Source: Planococcus versutus (GTDB taxonomy: Bacteria; Bacillota; Bacilli; Bacillales_A; Planococcaceae). From it: 64,000 nucleotides of DNA. A model generated the notes under the pieces. That model saw only the letters and a program-made list of their open reading frames with translations. It searched no databases and was not told the origin of the DNA. Shown one piece after another: positions 44,995 to 54,013 of the stretch. Both the position numbers and the translations under genes were made by a program. The DNA is taken from positions 2,334,001 to 2,398,000 of the forward strand of contig NZ_CP016540.2 in assembly GCF_001186155.3 (NCBI RefSeq), read 5' to 3'. How positions within the stretch are numbered: the first letter of the stretch is position 1; the number at the start of each line of letters is the position of its first letter.

Positions 44995-46283
44995 ACTGTT
45001 TCCTCCCCTTCTATGCGGTAATGGCTGATAACGCTCGCCGTTCCTTCTAAGTCACTCAATACATCTAAATGTTGTTGTCGAGAAATCTGGTGAGTCAGCA
45101 AGACTAATTCTGCTTTGCCAACTTGTTTAGCAGGCGACTGCATGACTGATTGAATGCTCGCCTCATGCTTACTGTAAATTGAAGTCATTTTCGATAAAAC
45201 ACCAACTTCATCATTTACGAGCAAGCGGTGGCAGTATTTCGCAAAACATTTTGTTTCTGGTTTAATAACACGTTCGTGTTGCGCTGAATGCACACGTTTT
45301 CCGTTGACACCAAGCTGTAAGTTGCGGCAAGCTGCGATAATATCAGAAACGACTGAAGTTGCGGTCGGCAAAGATCCTGCTCCAGGACCATAAAGCATCG
45401 TTTCACCTACAGCATCTCCATATATGTATACAGCATTGAATTCATTGTTAACAGACGCCAGTAGATGCGAGTTTGCTAGAAAAATAGGTTCGACTGAAAC
45501 TTCGATGCCGTCTTCGTCTTTTGTTGAAGAACCAACCATTTTTATCGTGTAACCAAATTTATTCGCTAGCTCCAAATCGCCATCACGGATTTCTTTCATG
45601 CCTCTGACAAGTACGTCATCTAAATGCACTTCTGTAGAAAACGCCAGTGAAGAGAGGATAACCATCTTCCGTGCTGCGTCAATCCCGTCGACATCCGCTG
45701 ATGGGTCAGCTTCGGCATATCCTAATTCAGTTGCTTCGGCTAAGGCATCCTCATAGCTCATGTTTTCTTTTTTCATTTTTGTTAAAATAAAGTTTGTTGT
45801 GCCGTTGACGATTCCTATCAAACTAGAGATGCGATCAGAAGCCAGACCATCTTCTAAAGTGCGGATAATCGGCACGCCTCCAGCAACACTTGCTTCATAA
45901 AAAAGATCGCATTTTTCAGCGTCTGCTAATTTCAATAAATCGTGGCCATATTCTGCCATGACGTCTTTATTCGCTGTCACGACTTGCTTACCCGTTCTGA
46001 GCGCTTTTTCAATCGCTAGTTTTGCACCAGCTATGCCACCCATCACTTCTACAATGATATCGAGAGAAGAATCATTTAATATCTCTTCTATGTCTGTCGT
46101 GAATACACTTGGATCTAAACTAGAAAGCCGGTCTTTATTTGCATCTCTGACCAGTACTTTTCCGATTAGAACTTGGGCACCTAATTTATGATGCAAATCT
46201 TGCTGATGCTGCTGGATGATTTTAGCAACTCCGCTGCCCACTGTTCCAAGGCCTAACAATCCGATTGAAATTTCATTTTTCAT
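44991..46283 (-). CDS. hom: Homoserine dehydrogenase
   Basis: A 430-residue enzyme reducing aspartate semialdehyde to homoserine. [11 protein letters not shown] is the NAD(P) motif, [10 protein letters not shown] and [12 protein letters not shown] follow, [18 protein letters not shown] is the catalytic region, and a C-terminal ACT domain (about residues 350-425) probably binds threonine for feedback. The ATG at 46283 follows GGGAGGAATCGTCA; an upstream in-frame extension lacks similarity. It is the first gene of the threonine operon and divergent from an aspartokinase. Confidence 0.97.
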   Translation of the reverse strand: MKNEISIGLLGLGTVGSGVAKIIQQHQQDLHHKLGAQVLIGKVLVRDANKDRLSSLDPSVFTTDIEEILNDSSLDIIVEVMGGIAGAKLAIEKALRTGKQVVTANKDVMAEYGHDLLKLADAEKCDLFYEASVAGGVPIIRTLEDGLASDRISSLIGIVNGTTNFILTKMKKENMSYEDALAEATELGYAEADPSADVDGIDAARKMVILSSLAFSTEVHLDDVLVRGMKEIRDGDLELANKFGYTIKMVGSSTKDEDGIEVSVEPIFLANSHLLASVNNEFNAVYIYGDAVGETMLYGPGAGSLPTATSVVSDIIAACRNLQLGVNGKRVHSAQHERVIKPETKCFAKYCHRLLVNDEVGVLSKMTSIYSKHEASIQSVMQSPAKQVGKAELVLLTHQISRQQHLDVLSDLEGTASVISHYRIEGEETV

Positions 46284-46409
46284 TGACGATTCCTCCCACG
46301 ATGTGTACACTGTGAAAAAACAATTGTTTTTATCATAGAGACATTATAGTATTATATCTTAGTTAAAACAACCCTTTACAGACTATTAAAAAAGATGGGA
46401 CTTGATCAG

Positions 46410-47774
46410 ATGAAAGTGAGCAAATTTGGCGGTACGTCAGTAGCTAGCGCACAACAAATAAAAAAAGTAGCTGCAATTATTAAAGCAGAGCCTGCTCGCA
46501 AAATCATCGTTGTTTCTGCTCCTGGTAAGCGATTTGTAGAAGATGTGAAAGTGACAGATTTACTGATTAACTTATCAGCTGCAGCGCTTCGCGATGAGTC
46601 CACAAAAGAGCCACTTGCTCAAGTTGTGGCGCGTTATTCAGAAATCACGGATGAACTGGGTTTGGACAATACTATTAAACACGTTATCGAGACAGATCTG
46701 TTAAATCGCTTACAAGCAGACAAAAGCTCACCTCCTCTATTTGCTGATTCAATCAAAGCAAGTGGTGAAGACAATTCCGCAAAATTAATAGCTGCTTATT
46801 TGACATCTATTGGTTTGCCAGCAGAATACGTCAATCCATTTGATGCTGGCTTGTTTGTGAACGATCTGCCTGAGCGTGCTCAAGCACTTCCAGAGGCTTA
46901 TGAACGACTAGCAACGTTACAACATAAACAAACCATTACCGTATTCCCTGGCTTTTTTGGCTACACAAGAAACGGAACATTGCGGACATTTGAACGTGGC
47001 GGTTCTGATATTACCGGCTCGATTCTTGCAGCTGCAGTAAAAGCTGAGCTATATGAGAACTTTACCGATGTAGATTGTGTCTTTGCAGCCAATCCACGTG
47101 TCGTGAATAATCCTGTGGAAATCGAACAAATGACTTACCGTGAAATGCGCGAGCTGTCGTATGCAGGTTTTGCTGTTTTACATGACGAAGCTTTAATGCC
47201 CGTTTTTAAAGCAGCTGTTCCATTATGTATTCGCAATACAAACAACCCTTCAGCTCCCGGCACAATGATTGTGGCAGAGCGTGACCATTCACTGCATCCT
47301 GTTACCGGTATTTCAGCAGACAGCGGCTTCTCCACTTTATACGTCAGTAAATACTTGATGAACCGAGAAATTGGTTTTGGGCGTAAACTACTTCAAATTT
47401 TGGAAGACGAAGCTATTTCATACGAACACATTCCTTCTGGAATTGATAACTTGTCTGTCATTTTGCGTAGTCATCAATTGACGACCGATAAAGAACAACG
47501 CATTATTGATCGTGTAAAATCAGAATTGAACGCAGATGATGTTCATATCCGCAGTGATTTTTCTATGATTGTGTTAGTTGGAGAAGGCATGAACAATCAA
47601 AAAGGACTAACAGCACGCGCAGCGAATGCTTTTGCTCGAACAGGCGTCAATATTGAAATGATAAACCAAGGCTCTTCTGAAGTGAGTTTGGTCTTTGGTA
47701 TTTTAAAAGCAGACGAACAAAAAATAGTAAATGAATTATATAAAGAGTTTTTTGAACCTGCTTTGGTTCACTGA
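46410..47774 (+). CDS. Aspartate kinase (monofunctional, YclM/ThrD-like)
   Basis: A 454-residue aspartokinase catalysing the first step of the aspartate pathway. MKVSKFGGTSVAS opens the kinase domain; FERGGSDITGSILAAA and the tandem C-terminal ACT domains (about residues 295-450; LMNREIGFGRKLLQILEDE and VGEGMNNQKGLTARA) are regulatory. A start at 46395 (ATG, five codons earlier) is possible; neither has a strong Shine-Dalgarno. Divergent placement beside hom-thrC-thrB suggests dedication to threonine synthesis. Confidence 0.93.
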   Translation: MKVSKFGGTSVASAQQIKKVAAIIKAEPARKIIVVSAPGKRFVEDVKVTDLLINLSAAALRDESTKEPLAQVVARYSEITDELGLDNTIKHVIETDLLNRLQADKSSPPLFADSIKASGEDNSAKLIAAYLTSIGLPAEYVNPFDAGLFVNDLPERAQALPEAYERLATLQHKQTITVFPGFFGYTRNGTLRTFERGGSDITGSILAAAVKAELYENFTDVDCVFAANPRVVNNPVEIEQMTYREMRELSYAGFAVLHDEALMPVFKAAVPLCIRNTNNPSAPGTMIVAERDHSLHPVTGISADSGFSTLYVSKYLMNREIGFGRKLLQILEDEAISYEHIPSGIDNLSVILRSHQLTTDKEQRIIDRVKSELNADDVHIRSDFSMIVLVGEGMNNQKGLTARAANAFARTGVNIEMINQGSSEVSLVFGILKADEQKIVNELYKEFFEPALVH

Positions 47775-47780
47775 GTTTTC

Positions 47781-47814
47781 ACCTCTTACGCTCACTAGCT
47801 TAAGAGGTTTTTCA
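47781..47814 (+). terminator. Rho-independent terminator after aspartokinase
   Basis: ACCTCTTA and TAAGAGGT pair around a 12-base loop and are followed by TTTTTC. Confidence 0.7.
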
Positions 47815-47921
47815 TATTTTCTTGTCCATTCAAAAACTGAATGTTGCTAGATTATTATATAGCCCTTATGCATTTCAGAAAATTGTGATAATATAAAGCT
47901 ATTCTGAGAGGAGGAAGATCA

Positions 47922-48770
47922 ATGACTGGTATTATCAAGCCCACACCAAAATTGTATGTGATGGATAACGGCACGTTAAGCATGGATAAAAACTTTATGA
48001 TCTCAATGCACAATCCAGCGAGTATAGAAAACCCGAATCAACCTAGTGAAATGGCCACATTCCCTGTATATACGGTACTAATTGACCATCCCGAAGGTAA
48101 AATTTTGTTTGATACCGCTTGCAACCCCAATTCCATGGGTGCAGAAGGCCGATGGGGCAAAGTAACACAATCTCTTTTCCCTATTGATATGCCTGAAGAA
48201 TGCTATTTGCATAACCGTTTGGAAGAACTAGGTGTTCGTCCAGAAGACATTAAATACGTTGTGGCTTCTCATCTTCACTTAGACCATGCAGGCTGCCTTG
48301 AGTTGTTTACAAATGCGACAATTATTGTTCACGAAGATGAATTGAATGGCGCCTTGCAAACCTATGCCAGAAATACCAAAGAAGGTGCTTATATTTGGGG
48401 CGATATTGATGCATGGATCAAGAACAATCTTCAATGGAAAACTGTTAAACGAACAGAAGATGGACTTCAACTAGCTGAAGGAATAAAGTTACTGAATTTT
48501 GGAAGCGGACATGCTTGGGGCATGCTTGGGCTTCAGATTCAACTTCCTGAGACAGGAGGAATTATTCTTGCATCTGATGCTATTTATACAGCCGAAAGCT
48601 TTGGTCCTCCCGTTAAGCCACCTGGCATTTTATATGATTCTGTCGGCTATACGTCAGCTGTTGAAAAAATCCGCAGACTATCACAAGAAACCAATTCAGA
48701 CGTTTGGTTTGGCCACGATGCCAATCAATTTAAAACTTTCCGAAAGTCGACTGAAGGATACTACGAATAA
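47922..48770 (+). CDS. Metallo-beta-lactamase fold N-acyl homoserine lactonase-like hydrolase
   Basis: A 282-residue cytoplasmic hydrolase of the AiiA/AttM (AHL lactonase) group. The dinuclear zinc motif is SHLHLDHAG (H-x-H-x-D-H), with a further His in SGHAWGMLGL, an Asp in LASDAIYT, and a terminal His in WFGHDANQF. The N-terminal MDNGTLSMDKNFM and SEMATFPVYTVLIDHPEG fit lactonases. It may open lactone rings of Gram-negative quorum signals or other lactones. AGAGGAGGAAGATCA precedes the ATG. Activity is inferred, not shown. Confidence 0.82.
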   Translation: MTGIIKPTPKLYVMDNGTLSMDKNFMISMHNPASIENPNQPSEMATFPVYTVLIDHPEGKILFDTACNPNSMGAEGRWGKVTQSLFPIDMPEECYLHNRLEELGVRPEDIKYVVASHLHLDHAGCLELFTNATIIVHEDELNGALQTYARNTKEGAYIWGDIDAWIKNNLQWKTVKRTEDGLQLAEGIKLLNFGSGHAWGMLGLQIQLPETGGIILASDAIYTAESFGPPVKPPGILYDSVGYTSAVEKIRRLSQETNSDVWFGHDANQFKTFRKSTEGYYE

Positions 48771-48805
48771 TTGGTTTAATAGACATTCAATGGATTTCAA
48801 AATTC

Positions 48806-48840
48806 AAAAGCCCCTCGCCACAAGCTGGCAAAGGGCTTTT
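48806..48840. terminator. Bidirectional terminator, lactonase / cupin
   Basis: AAAAGCCC and GGGCTTTT with inner GCCA/TGGC form a stem-loop with T runs on both strands. Confidence 0.75.
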
Positions 48841-48846
48841 ATGTGT

Positions 48847-49341
48847 TTACATCCATTTGTCGACAACGGGACCTTTAGCGCCAAAAACCGGATCTGTTTT
48901 TGGCAAAGGCGTATTTTGGATATCTTCCAGAACATAAGGACGTTCTTCTACTTTACCGGTTTTTAAGTTATGAGACACACCACCAGGATAAGCTCCAACT
49001 ACGCGAAAATCACTACTCGCCTCTAGTTTTTTATGCCCGGTCCCTGCTGGTAGCAATACTACATCCCCTTTGGCAATGCGCAGAGCTTTTCCTGTTTCAC
49101 CGCCAAGTTGCAAAGTGGCAAATCCGCTTTGTACACCTAACACTTCGTGCGTATTGCTATGGTAATGGTGATAATCAAAAACACCATTTACCCAACTATT
49201 GGTCCAGTTGTGTTTGTTAAAAACCTTTTCAATTTCTTCTGGATTTTCTTTAAAAATAGCTGGATATAGAATGACATCCAAGAAAGGATTATTCGGAATC
49301 ACACCATCGTCTTCAAATCGATAAAATTGGGAGTTTGACAT
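48847..49341 (-). CDS. Cupin-domain protein (YjlB-like)
   Basis: A 164-residue single cupin. Metal-ligand candidates are in YHHYHSNTHEVLG (His, His, Glu) and PAGTGHKKLE (His). YjlB-type cupins have no established function. The ATG at 49341 follows GAGGTGAACCGT; an in-frame start eight codons upstream lacks a site. It is separated from patA by 35 bases on the same strand. Confidence 0.8.
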   Translation of the reverse strand: MSNSQFYRFEDDGVIPNNPFLDVILYPAIFKENPEEIEKVFNKHNWTNSWVNGVFDYHHYHSNTHEVLGVQSGFATLQLGGETGKALRIAKGDVVLLPAGTGHKKLEASSDFRVVGAYPGGVSHNLKTGKVEERPYVLEDIQNTPLPKTDPVFGAKGPVVDKWM

Positions 49342-49399
49342 ACGGTTCACCTCTTTTTCAATCAAAATACTCTATACAACGATTTGCTCGTTCTGTACA

Positions 49400-50557
49400 T
49401 TACGTTAACGTAGCAATGAATTTTTCCAATCGCTTCATGCCTTCTTCGAGTTCGTTCATGCTGCAGGCATAAGAAATTCGGATAAATCCTTCTCCGTATC
49501 TTGTAAATGCAGACCCAGGAACTGCTGCAACGTCTCCTTCTTTTAACAAACGCGTAGCAAACTCAAAAGAAGTCATACCGAACTTTTCAATCGATGGGAA
49601 AATGTAAAAAGCACCTGTTGGCAAGATTACATTCATACCCATCACTGTTAAGCGACTGTAAACAAAATCTCTTCGTCTCATATATTCCTTGTTCATTTCA
49701 CCAGGTATATGACGCTGATTTTTTACCGCCTCAATTGCTGCATACTGACTCGGTACAGATGCACAAATAGCATTATACTGATGCACTTTAAGAACATGCT
49801 TCATATATATTTCTGGACCTAACACAAAACCAATTCGCCAGCCTGTCATCGAATGTGACTTTGATAGTCCATGAACTAAGAATGTACGATTACGCATTTT
49901 TTCGAAATGTGCAAAAGTAACGTGTTTGCCTCTATATGAATTTTCACTATAAATTTCATCGGTTACGACAAAGACTTCGTATTTTTCTAATACAGCAGCT
50001 ACGTTTTCAAGTTGTATCGAATCCATCGTGACACCTGTTGGATTGGAAGGGAAATTCATCATTACTGCTTTCGTTCGTTCGGTTATCAAACTTTCCAAAC
50101 GTGCTGGATCTGGTTGAAAACCAGTATCTGACATATCTAAGTAAACTACTTTAGCGCCGCACAGCTTAATAATTGGCTCATATCCTGGATAAGTCGGAAC
50201 AGGCAAAATTACCTCGTCACCTTCTTCTAAAATCACTCGCAGCAAGGAATCTAATCCTTCACTTGCACCATTCGTAACAATAATTTCTGTTTTCGGATCA
50301 AAAGTTAACCTGTACGTATCTTGAAAAAAACTAGCGATTTCTGTTCTCAGCTCAAGTAAACCCGCATTATGTGAATAATTTGTTCGATTGTTTTCAATTG
50401 CAGTAATAGCAGCTCTTTTAATAGCTTCAGGTGTAGGGAAATCCGGCTGTCCAATAGTTAAGTTGATAGCGTTAGGATAGTCAACCAGTTGATTTGAAAA
50501 CTGACGGATGCCTGAAATTTGGATAGTCTCAACGCGATGATTGATTGAAATACTCAT
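49400..50557 (-). CDS. patA: PLP-dependent class I/II aminotransferase, PatA type
   Basis: A 385-residue fold-type I aminotransferase. NLTIGQPDFPTPEAI, NFPSNPTGVTM, VTDEIYSENSY and the PLP-lysine motif LSKSHSMTGWRIGF closely match B. subtilis PatA, the N-acetyl-LL-diaminopimelate aminotransferase. ATG at 50557 follows AGAAAGGTTGTTGTAT. It lies 44 bases after dctM, apparently cotranscribed with a TRAP transporter, which is unusual for a lysine-pathway gene and hints that it may act on another amino acid. Confidence 0.85.
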   Translation of the reverse strand: MSISINHRVETIQISGIRQFSNQLVDYPNAINLTIGQPDFPTPEAIKRAAITAIENNRTNYSHNAGLLELRTEIASFFQDTYRLTFDPKTEIIVTNGASEGLDSLLRVILEEGDEVILPVPTYPGYEPIIKLCGAKVVYLDMSDTGFQPDPARLESLITERTKAVMMNFPSNPTGVTMDSIQLENVAAVLEKYEVFVVTDEIYSENSYRGKHVTFAHFEKMRNRTFLVHGLSKSHSMTGWRIGFVLGPEIYMKHVLKVHQYNAICASVPSQYAAIEAVKNQRHIPGEMNKEYMRRRDFVYSRLTVMGMNVILPTGAFYIFPSIEKFGMTSFEFATRLLKEGDVAAVPGSAFTRYGEGFIRISYACSMNELEEGMKRLEKFIATLT

Positions 50558-50601
50558 ATACAACAACCTTTCTTTCGTTTGACTTACACTAAAAAAATTT
50601 C

Positions 50602-51891
50602 TTATTCGTAAAGTCCAGGCAACCATAAAGACAAAGCAGGAATAAATGTGATAATCAATAAACAAACGATCATTGAAAATAAGAACGGAATTACCGCAAA
50701 AGCAATTTTCTCAAACCGAACTCCTCCAACACTCGATGCCACAAACAAATTGACACCAAGTGGCGGTGTCACAAATCCAATAGCTAAGTTAGCTACAAGA
50801 ATAACACCAAAATGAACCGGATCTACTCCTACGCTCACAACTATTGGCAATAAAATTGGAGTTAACACAACCAAAGCTGAAATGGTATCAATAAACATGC
50901 CAACAACAAGCAATAATAAGTTAATGGCTAGTAAAATAACTAAAGGATTGCTCGATAGTGCAGTCAAATAATCAGAAATTTCTCCTGGAATTTGTTCAAT
51001 TGTCATGAAGTATGCAAACGATACTGATAGCCCAATGATGATCATTGTTGTCGAGTTGATCACAATTGCTTGTCTGAAACTTTCATAAAGTCCTTGCCAC
51101 GACAATTCTTTATAAACGAATTTGCCAATAATTATAGCATAAACGACAGCTACAACCGCGGCTTCTGTAGGCGAAAAGATTCCGCCATAAATCCCACCCA
51201 GAATAATAACAGGGATCAGCAAAGCCCATTTCGCATCCCAAAAAGTCGTTAAGACATCTTTAAATTTAAAAGAAGAGGCTTCTCCTGGCTCTGGCTTGTA
51301 GCCGCGTTTTTTAGAAATGATATAAGCCGTGAGCAACAACCCTGTTCCAATGATAATTCCAGGAATAATGCCCGCTAAAAACATACTTCCCACTGATACT
51401 CCACCGATAACACCATACAAAACAAATGGAATACTTGGTGGAATAATAACCCCGATTGACCCAGCTGCCGCCGCAACCGCAGAAGCAAAGCCTCCATCAT
51501 ACTTACGTGCAACCATTGCCGGAATCATAAAGCCACCAATTGCCGCAACAGTAGCAGGACCTGATCCTGAAATCGCTGCGAAAAACATACACGCCACAAT
51601 GGTCACCATTCCTAAGCCGCCCGTCATCCATCCGACTAAAGCTGATGCAAACGCTAGTAATCGTTTAGAAACACCGCCTTTACCCATTAAAATGCCCGCG
51701 AGCATAAAAAACGGAATCGCAAGCAACGGAAATGAGTCAAGCGAAGTAAATGCTTTTTGTGTAATAATACTTAACGGCAAAGTTGTTCCAAAATAAATCG
51801 CCGTTAACGCTGAAACCCCTAAGGCAATTGCAATTGGTACACCAATCAATAAACATATAAATAAAGTTCCAAATAATAGCGCTATTGTCAT
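50602..51891 (-). CDS. dctM: TRAP transporter large permease DctM
   Basis: A 429-residue DctM-family protein with about 12-13 transmembrane segments; VAAAAGSIGVIIPPSIPFVLYG and GFVTPPLGVNLFVASS are family signatures. It forms the ion-coupled channel of a tripartite ATP-independent periplasmic-type transporter for a small organic acid. Four-base overlap with dctQ. Confidence 0.95.
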   Translation of the reverse strand: MTIALLFGTLFICLLIGVPIAIALGVSALTAIYFGTTLPLSIITQKAFTSLDSFPLLAIPFFMLAGILMGKGGVSKRLLAFASALVGWMTGGLGMVTIVACMFFAAISGSGPATVAAIGGFMIPAMVARKYDGGFASAVAAAAGSIGVIIPPSIPFVLYGVIGGVSVGSMFLAGIIPGIIIGTGLLLTAYIISKKRGYKPEPGEASSFKFKDVLTTFWDAKWALLIPVIILGGIYGGIFSPTEAAVVAVVYAIIIGKFVYKELSWQGLYESFRQAIVINSTTMIIIGLSVSFAYFMTIEQIPGEISDYLTALSSNPLVILLAINLLLLVVGMFIDTISALVVLTPILLPIVVSVGVDPVHFGVILVANLAIGFVTPPLGVNLFVASSVGGVRFEKIAFAVIPFLFSMIVCLLIITFIPALSLWLPGLYE

Positions 51892-52382
51892 GCTGGAAGG
51901 TCCCCTTCCTTATGCATTTCATAATCACCTTGCCAAATTTTGAACAATTGCTGGATCAACCTAATACACATACCAGCTCCACCTATTGGAATCGCTAAAA
52001 ATGGAATCCACATAGGCAACTGCATCGCAGGCGTCACTTGTCCATTGGTGATACTACTCAATACTAAATCTGTTCCGAAATAGGCTAAAAATAATGCCAT
52101 TCCGAACCAAATCGAAAGCGTAATCGTTTCTAAAACTTTTCTTGGTAATCCTTTAAAACGAGTAATAAAAGCTTCTACACGAATATGCTCACGCAATTTC
52201 ACAGCATAACTTGCACCAATCCAAACTTGAAAAATATGTATATAACGAGCCATTTCTTCTGTCCAACTTGGCGCATCAGAAAACACATAACGCCCAACGA
52301 CTTGTCCGAAAATCAGCGCTACCATGACTACCAATGTTAAAACTAAAAATGCTTCTTCTGCCTTCTCAAATTTTTTAATCAT
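51888..52382 (-). CDS. dctQ: TRAP transporter small permease DctQ
   Basis: A 164-residue protein with four transmembrane segments; GRYVFSDAPSWTEEMARYIH is the conserved DctQ motif. The ATG at 52382 follows AAAGGAAGTGCAGCA. It lies between dctP and dctM, with a hairpin upstream (52407). Confidence 0.93.
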   Translation of the reverse strand: MIKKFEKAEEAFLVLTLVVMVALIFGQVVGRYVFSDAPSWTEEMARYIHIFQVWIGASYAVKLREHIRVEAFITRFKGLPRKVLETITLSIWFGMALFLAYFGTDLVLSSITNGQVTPAMQLPMWIPFLAIPIGGAGMCIRLIQQLFKIWQGDYEMHKEGDLPA

Positions 52383-52406
52383 TGCTGCACTTCCTTTCAT
52401 AAAATG

Positions 52407-52435
52407 AAAAATCAAGGAATTGCTTCCTTGATTTT
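52407..52435 (-). terminator. Intercistronic hairpin between dctP and dctQ
   Basis: AAAATCAAGGAA and TTCCTTGATTTT form a perfect 12-bp stem around four bases, followed on the minus strand by TTTTTCATTTT. As it lies inside an operon it may be a leaky terminator that gives more binding protein than permease. Confidence 0.75.
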
Positions 52436-52441
52436 CAGCTA

Positions 52442-53467
52442 TTATTCATTTGCCGCTAAAGCTTGATCAATCAAGTCCTTGCCAATTTGGCCCTCGTATT
52501 TCGTGTAAACAGACTGTGCTGCTTCACGAAACTCATTGCGTTGATCATCTGTTAAATCGTTGATTTGCATACCTTCTTCTTTTAGTTTGTCCATAAATTC
52601 ACCATCTTGTTGTTGTGCTAATTTACGCTGATCTGTACGGAATTCTTCAGAAGCTTCTGTCATAATTTCTTGAAGATCTTCTGGTAGACTACTGTAGAAA
52701 TCGTTGTTCACTAACAATGCAGTTGCTGCATATACATGACCTGTTAAGGTCAAGTAATCTTGTACTTCATAGAATTTGTTTGTGTAATACAATGAAATTG
52801 GGCAATCCATTGCGTCGTAAGTTCCTTGTTGAAGAGCGGTATAAAGCTCGCCAAAAGCAAATGGCGAAGCATTTGCTCCAAATGCGTTAAATGTATCTGT
52901 ATGCAATGGACTTTCCAATGTGCGCATTTTCAAGCCTTCTAAATCTGCTGGAGATTCAATCGGTCCTTCATTATTAGAAACGTGACGGAATCCATTTTCG
53001 CCAAACACCAAACCTTTTAAATCATTGTTTTCAAGATCAGCCAGCAATTCCTGACCTAGTTCACCGTCTAGCGCTTTATAGGCAGCTTCATTGTTATTAA
53101 ATAGGAATGGCAAATCGAATACTTGGAACTTTTCATTGAATGAAGCCATTGCTGCTACAGCGGGTATAGTCATTTCAATGTTTCCGAGTTGCACTGCTTC
53201 AATCGCTTCTCGGTCAGAGCCGTATAATTGTCCGTTCGGGTATAGCTCAACGATTAAACGTCCATCTGATTCTGACTCTAGTTTTTCTTTAAAAGCCACG
53301 GCTGCAACATGAGAAGACTGCTCTTCTGGTACAAGATGGGCAAGTCGGATTGTGTATGTATCTTCACTTGATTCTCCATCTTCGGTCGTTGTTGTTCCAC
53401 TATCCGGTCTTCCGCAAGCTGACAAAATAAATAATATAATGAGAAAAAATCCAATTGTTTTTTTCAT
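52442..53467 (-). CDS. dctP: TRAP transporter solute-binding lipoprotein DctP
   Basis: A 341-residue precursor with a lipoprotein signal (lipobox LSAC, about residue 18) and the DctP fold: IRLAHLVPEEQSSHVAAVAF, GEKMRTLE-like LKMRTLESPLHTD with the substrate-binding Arg, and MDCPISLYYTNKFYEVQDY. It delivers an organic acid to DctQM. The divergent glycolate/D-lactate oxidase suggests a hydroxyacid substrate; this is inference from context. Confidence 0.94.
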   Translation of the reverse strand: MKKTIGFFLIILFILSACGRPDSGTTTTEDGESSEDTYTIRLAHLVPEEQSSHVAAVAFKEKLESESDGRLIVELYPNGQLYGSDREAIEAVQLGNIEMTIPAVAAMASFNEKFQVFDLPFLFNNNEAAYKALDGELGQELLADLENNDLKGLVFGENGFRHVSNNEGPIESPADLEGLKMRTLESPLHTDTFNAFGANASPFAFGELYTALQQGTYDAMDCPISLYYTNKFYEVQDYLTLTGHVYAATALLVNNDFYSSLPEDLQEIMTEASEEFRTDQRKLAQQQDGEFMDKLKEEGMQINDLTDDQRNEFREAAQSVYTKYEGQIGKDLIDQALAANE

Positions 53468-53719
53468 AGTTCCTCCTGGTAAAATAGATTTCAGTAGCTC
53501 GCATTCAATTTATTCTAACTGAATGCTCAACTGCCGCTTGGCTTTTTATGCACTGACCGTTGCCGAGATCTGTTAACAATCAAAATACTCTGCCATTTTC
53601 CTATTTTTATAATTACCTCGTGAATTTCAATAACATCTCGATTAGTAAAGACTAAATCAATTATTCCATTGCCACATCTACTGCGAGTCATTTAATGCAC
53701 CACGTTGGCATTCTTCTAT

Positions 53720-53833
53720 TCAAAATTTTACTATCTGTTTTTCTTCAAGCAGCTCATGACTAGGTTTTGACTCTTTGGTAACAATCATTTTCTTAATGTG
53801 TGGACAGACTCGATTTGCTAATATGACATGCAT
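53720..53833 (-). CDS. Possible small ORF opposite the oxidase promoter
   Basis: The minus-strand frame from ATG 53833 gives 37 residues (MHVILANRVCPHIKKMIVTK then a charged tail). Five codons upstream the frame reaches ATA 53848, which sits eight bases after a strong AAGGAGG. The good Shine-Dalgarno with no conventional start at the right distance is odd. It may be a small protein using an unusual start, a gene remnant, or chance. The remainder of 53468-54013 holds no other gene. Confidence 0.3.
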   Translation of the reverse strand: MHVILANRVCPHIKKMIVTKESKPSHELLEEKQIVKF

Positions 53834-53880
53834 GACATTATTTTTTATACTTTCTCCTCCTTCATAATTACTTGACAAAG

Positions 53881-53895
53881 TGTATACTATATACA
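53881..53895. promoter_or_regulatory. 15-bp palindromic operator candidate in the dctP-glcD intergenic region
   Basis: TGTATACTATATACA is a perfect inverted repeat (TGTATA-CTA-TATACA) about 120 bases before the oxidase gene, next to a TTGACA at 53873. This is the style of GntR/FadR-type binding sites, which often control 2-hydroxyacid genes. No regulator gene is adjacent. Confidence 0.5.
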
Positions 53896-54013
53896 GAAAG
53901 TATAGAATAGACAGATCTATTTGTATAGTGAATATTTAAGTTTTCTACTAATTAAATATGTCTTATCTCTAAAATCTAAACAACAATAAGTTCGTTAAAG
54001 GAGTTTTGTTTTT

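Noticed and set aside
46311..46394. T-box or threonine attenuator before hom
   Set aside because: The gap to the divergent aspartokinase is under 100 bases and contains no T-box consensus or terminator/antiterminator pair.
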